From CAIMUS01 sp963708455 (GTDB lineage Bacteria > Pseudomonadota > Gammaproteobacteria > Competibacterales > Competibacteraceae): a DNA stretch of 64,000 bases. The stretch is from positions 1 to 64,000 of the forward strand of contig CAVPSQ010000009.1 in NCBI GenBank assembly GCA_963708455.1, in the 5' to 3' direction. The notes under the pieces are model-generated. The model was not told the DNA's origin. It made no database searches and saw only the letters and a program-made list of their open reading frames with translations. Positions 62,993 through 64,000 of this stretch are shown here, piece after piece; the stretch's first letter is position 1; every line of letters starts with the position of its first letter. Position numbers and translations under genes: made by a program.

Positions 62993-64000
62993 CAGGGCAA
63001 TCGCATCCTTACATTTGTGTATTCAATACCTTATGGAGGTAGTCAATTTCGAGAGCGGCTTTAAAGCGCTTGGCTTTGAGACCCACCTTGGCGGTTTTTT
63101 CCTGCCGGAGCAAGCTCAGGGCGATATGTCGTAACACCGCGAAGTTCTCCGCCGCTTCCCCTTGGCGGACTCGGCAGGCATCTTCGTTGAAAGTAACATC
63201 CAAGGACCAGTGCAGGGGATTCTCAATACCCCAATGACCCCGCACGGCATGACCAAAGCGGACGGCGTCATTGGCTAAACTGGCAAGGTAGTAGCGTCGT
63301 TCCACACTGACGGTATCCCCGATATGCCGTTCCGACTCGACCATCCCGATCAGGTTCAAGCCCTTCCACTTGGCGCGGTCGGCTAACCACTCGACCTGAT
63401 CAACCGTCCAATAGCGGCGGACCTCCACTCGACCGTGATCGCCGTCCACCGTTTGATGATAGCGGTGGGGGATACCGTTAAACTGGCGCGCCTGGGCGGC
63501 GTCAAAGAAGGTGCGCACATCCTCATACAGGCCGCCTTGGTTGCCTTTCAGCGCCAGCACGTAGTCGCCCTCCGGCGCGATAATTTGGGCGGCAATCGCG
63601 CGCTGACACCCCATCGCGTCAATCGTCACGATACAGCCCTTCACGTCCAACAGCTTCAACAGCTCGGGAATGGCGGTAATTTCATTCGACTTCTCGTCGG
63701 TCTTGACCTGTCCCAGGACCAGCCGATTCGCATTCGCCCAAGCGCTGACCATATGGATGGCGGCCTTGCCCGAGCCCCGATCATAGGACCGGCGCAAGGT
63801 CTTGCCGTCGATCGCAATCACCTGCCCTTGGGTCACCGTGAACACCGCCTGAATCCAACTGGCAAAGCACCGTTGAAAGGCCACCGCCGACACGCGCGCG
63901 AACACGCGGCCAAAGGTGTCATGCGACGGAATGCCATTAGGCAGTTCCAAAAAACCCTTGAGCCACTGATATCGCGCCTTGCCGAACTCCTCGATCTCGA
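62993..64000 (-). mobile_element. Second ISAs1-family element, runs off the window
   Basis: It begins at the end sequence CAGGGCAATCGC (62993), like the other ISAs1 copy, but the transposases differ clearly, so it is a different member. Confidence 0.75.
63009..64000 (-). CDS. ISAs1-family transposase (5' end outside window)
   Basis: At least 330 residues: FGKARYQWLKGFLELPNG, VIAIDGKTLRRSYDRGSG, MVSAWANANRLVLGQVKTDE, KSNEITAIPELLKLLD, IVTIDAMGCQRAIAAQII and GHWGIENPLHWSLDVTFNED. The DDE residues are present. It has no frame break in the visible part. The start lies beyond 64000. Confidence 0.9.
   Translation of the reverse strand, partial: EIEEFGKARYQWLKGFLELPNGIPSHDTFGRVFARVSAVAFQRCFASWIQAVFTVTQGQVIAIDGKTLRRSYDRGSGKAAIHMVSAWANANRLVLGQVKTDEKSNEITAIPELLKLLDVKGCIVTIDAMGCQRAIAAQIIAPEGDYVLALKGNQGGLYEDVRTFFDAAQARQFNGIPHRYHQTVDGDHGRVEVRRYWTVDQVEWLADRAKWKGLNLIGMVESERHIGDTVSVERRYYLASLANDAVRFGHAVRGHWGIENPLHWSLDVTFNEDACRVRQGEAAENFAVLRHIALSLLRQEKTAKVGLKAKRFKAALEIDYLHKVLNTQM

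Overview
The window is a high-GC proteobacterial sequence (probably Gammaproteobacteria; inferred from gene content and insertion-sequence families, not proven). It is best read as part of a large plasmid or a plasmid-derived region. A RepA-type initiator is followed by an origin with two perfect DnaA boxes and five 17-bp iterons (46.5-48.0 kb). Plasmid-type cargo lies around it: a MazE/MazF-like pair, a truncated VirB10/TrbI, an Hfq-like gene, a Tn5053/Tn402-type transposon and many insertion sequences.

Layout. 1-5.6 kb: degraded tyrosine recombinases, a PAS protein, an intradiol dioxygenase, a DUF6279 lipoprotein, and a nest of IS21 debris and miniature inverted-repeat elements. 5.6-41.5 kb: one very long minus-strand operon for an extracellular contractile injection system (eCIS). 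42-43.1 kb: a dead IS1-like element inside another transposase remnant. 43.1-50.8 kb: plasmid backbone genes. 51.5-55.3 kb: a tniABQR transposon. 55.3-57.9 kb: DUF2238, a hypothetical gene and hfq. 58-64 kb: nested ISAs1, Tn3, NF041680-like and conjugation remnants.

The eCIS operon is transcribed from about 41.5 kb down to 5.6 kb. In order it encodes a carboxypeptidase-regulatory-like protein, a small protein, two sheaths, a tube, two small assembly proteins, a third sheath, a second tube, a DUF4255 cap protein, an AAA+ ATPase, a DUF4157 protein, an Arg/Pro-rich protein, a LysM tube-initiator, a spike split into two genes, PAAR tip, gp25, two baseplate-J proteins and tail protein I. It then continues into an Ig-like/IPT protein, a von Willebrand A protein, two YkgJ-like cysteine-cluster proteins, a large DUF4157 protein with a C-terminal nuclease-like domain, a DUF4241 protein (candidate immunity) and a TPR protein. 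No tape-measure protein was recognised.

The most unusual feature is in the first two sheath genes. Each carries an insert of seven tandem ~41-residue Ycf48/BNR-type repeats, predicted to fold as a seven-bladed beta-propeller that would decorate the outside of the sheath. At DNA level the repeats are nearly identical within and between the two genes.

Caution: at least a dozen genes, including otherwise well-conserved eCIS genes, need single-base frame changes to read through. This may be indel error in the assembly or real decay. For those genes I give the span of the reconstructed gene and say where the frame changes.
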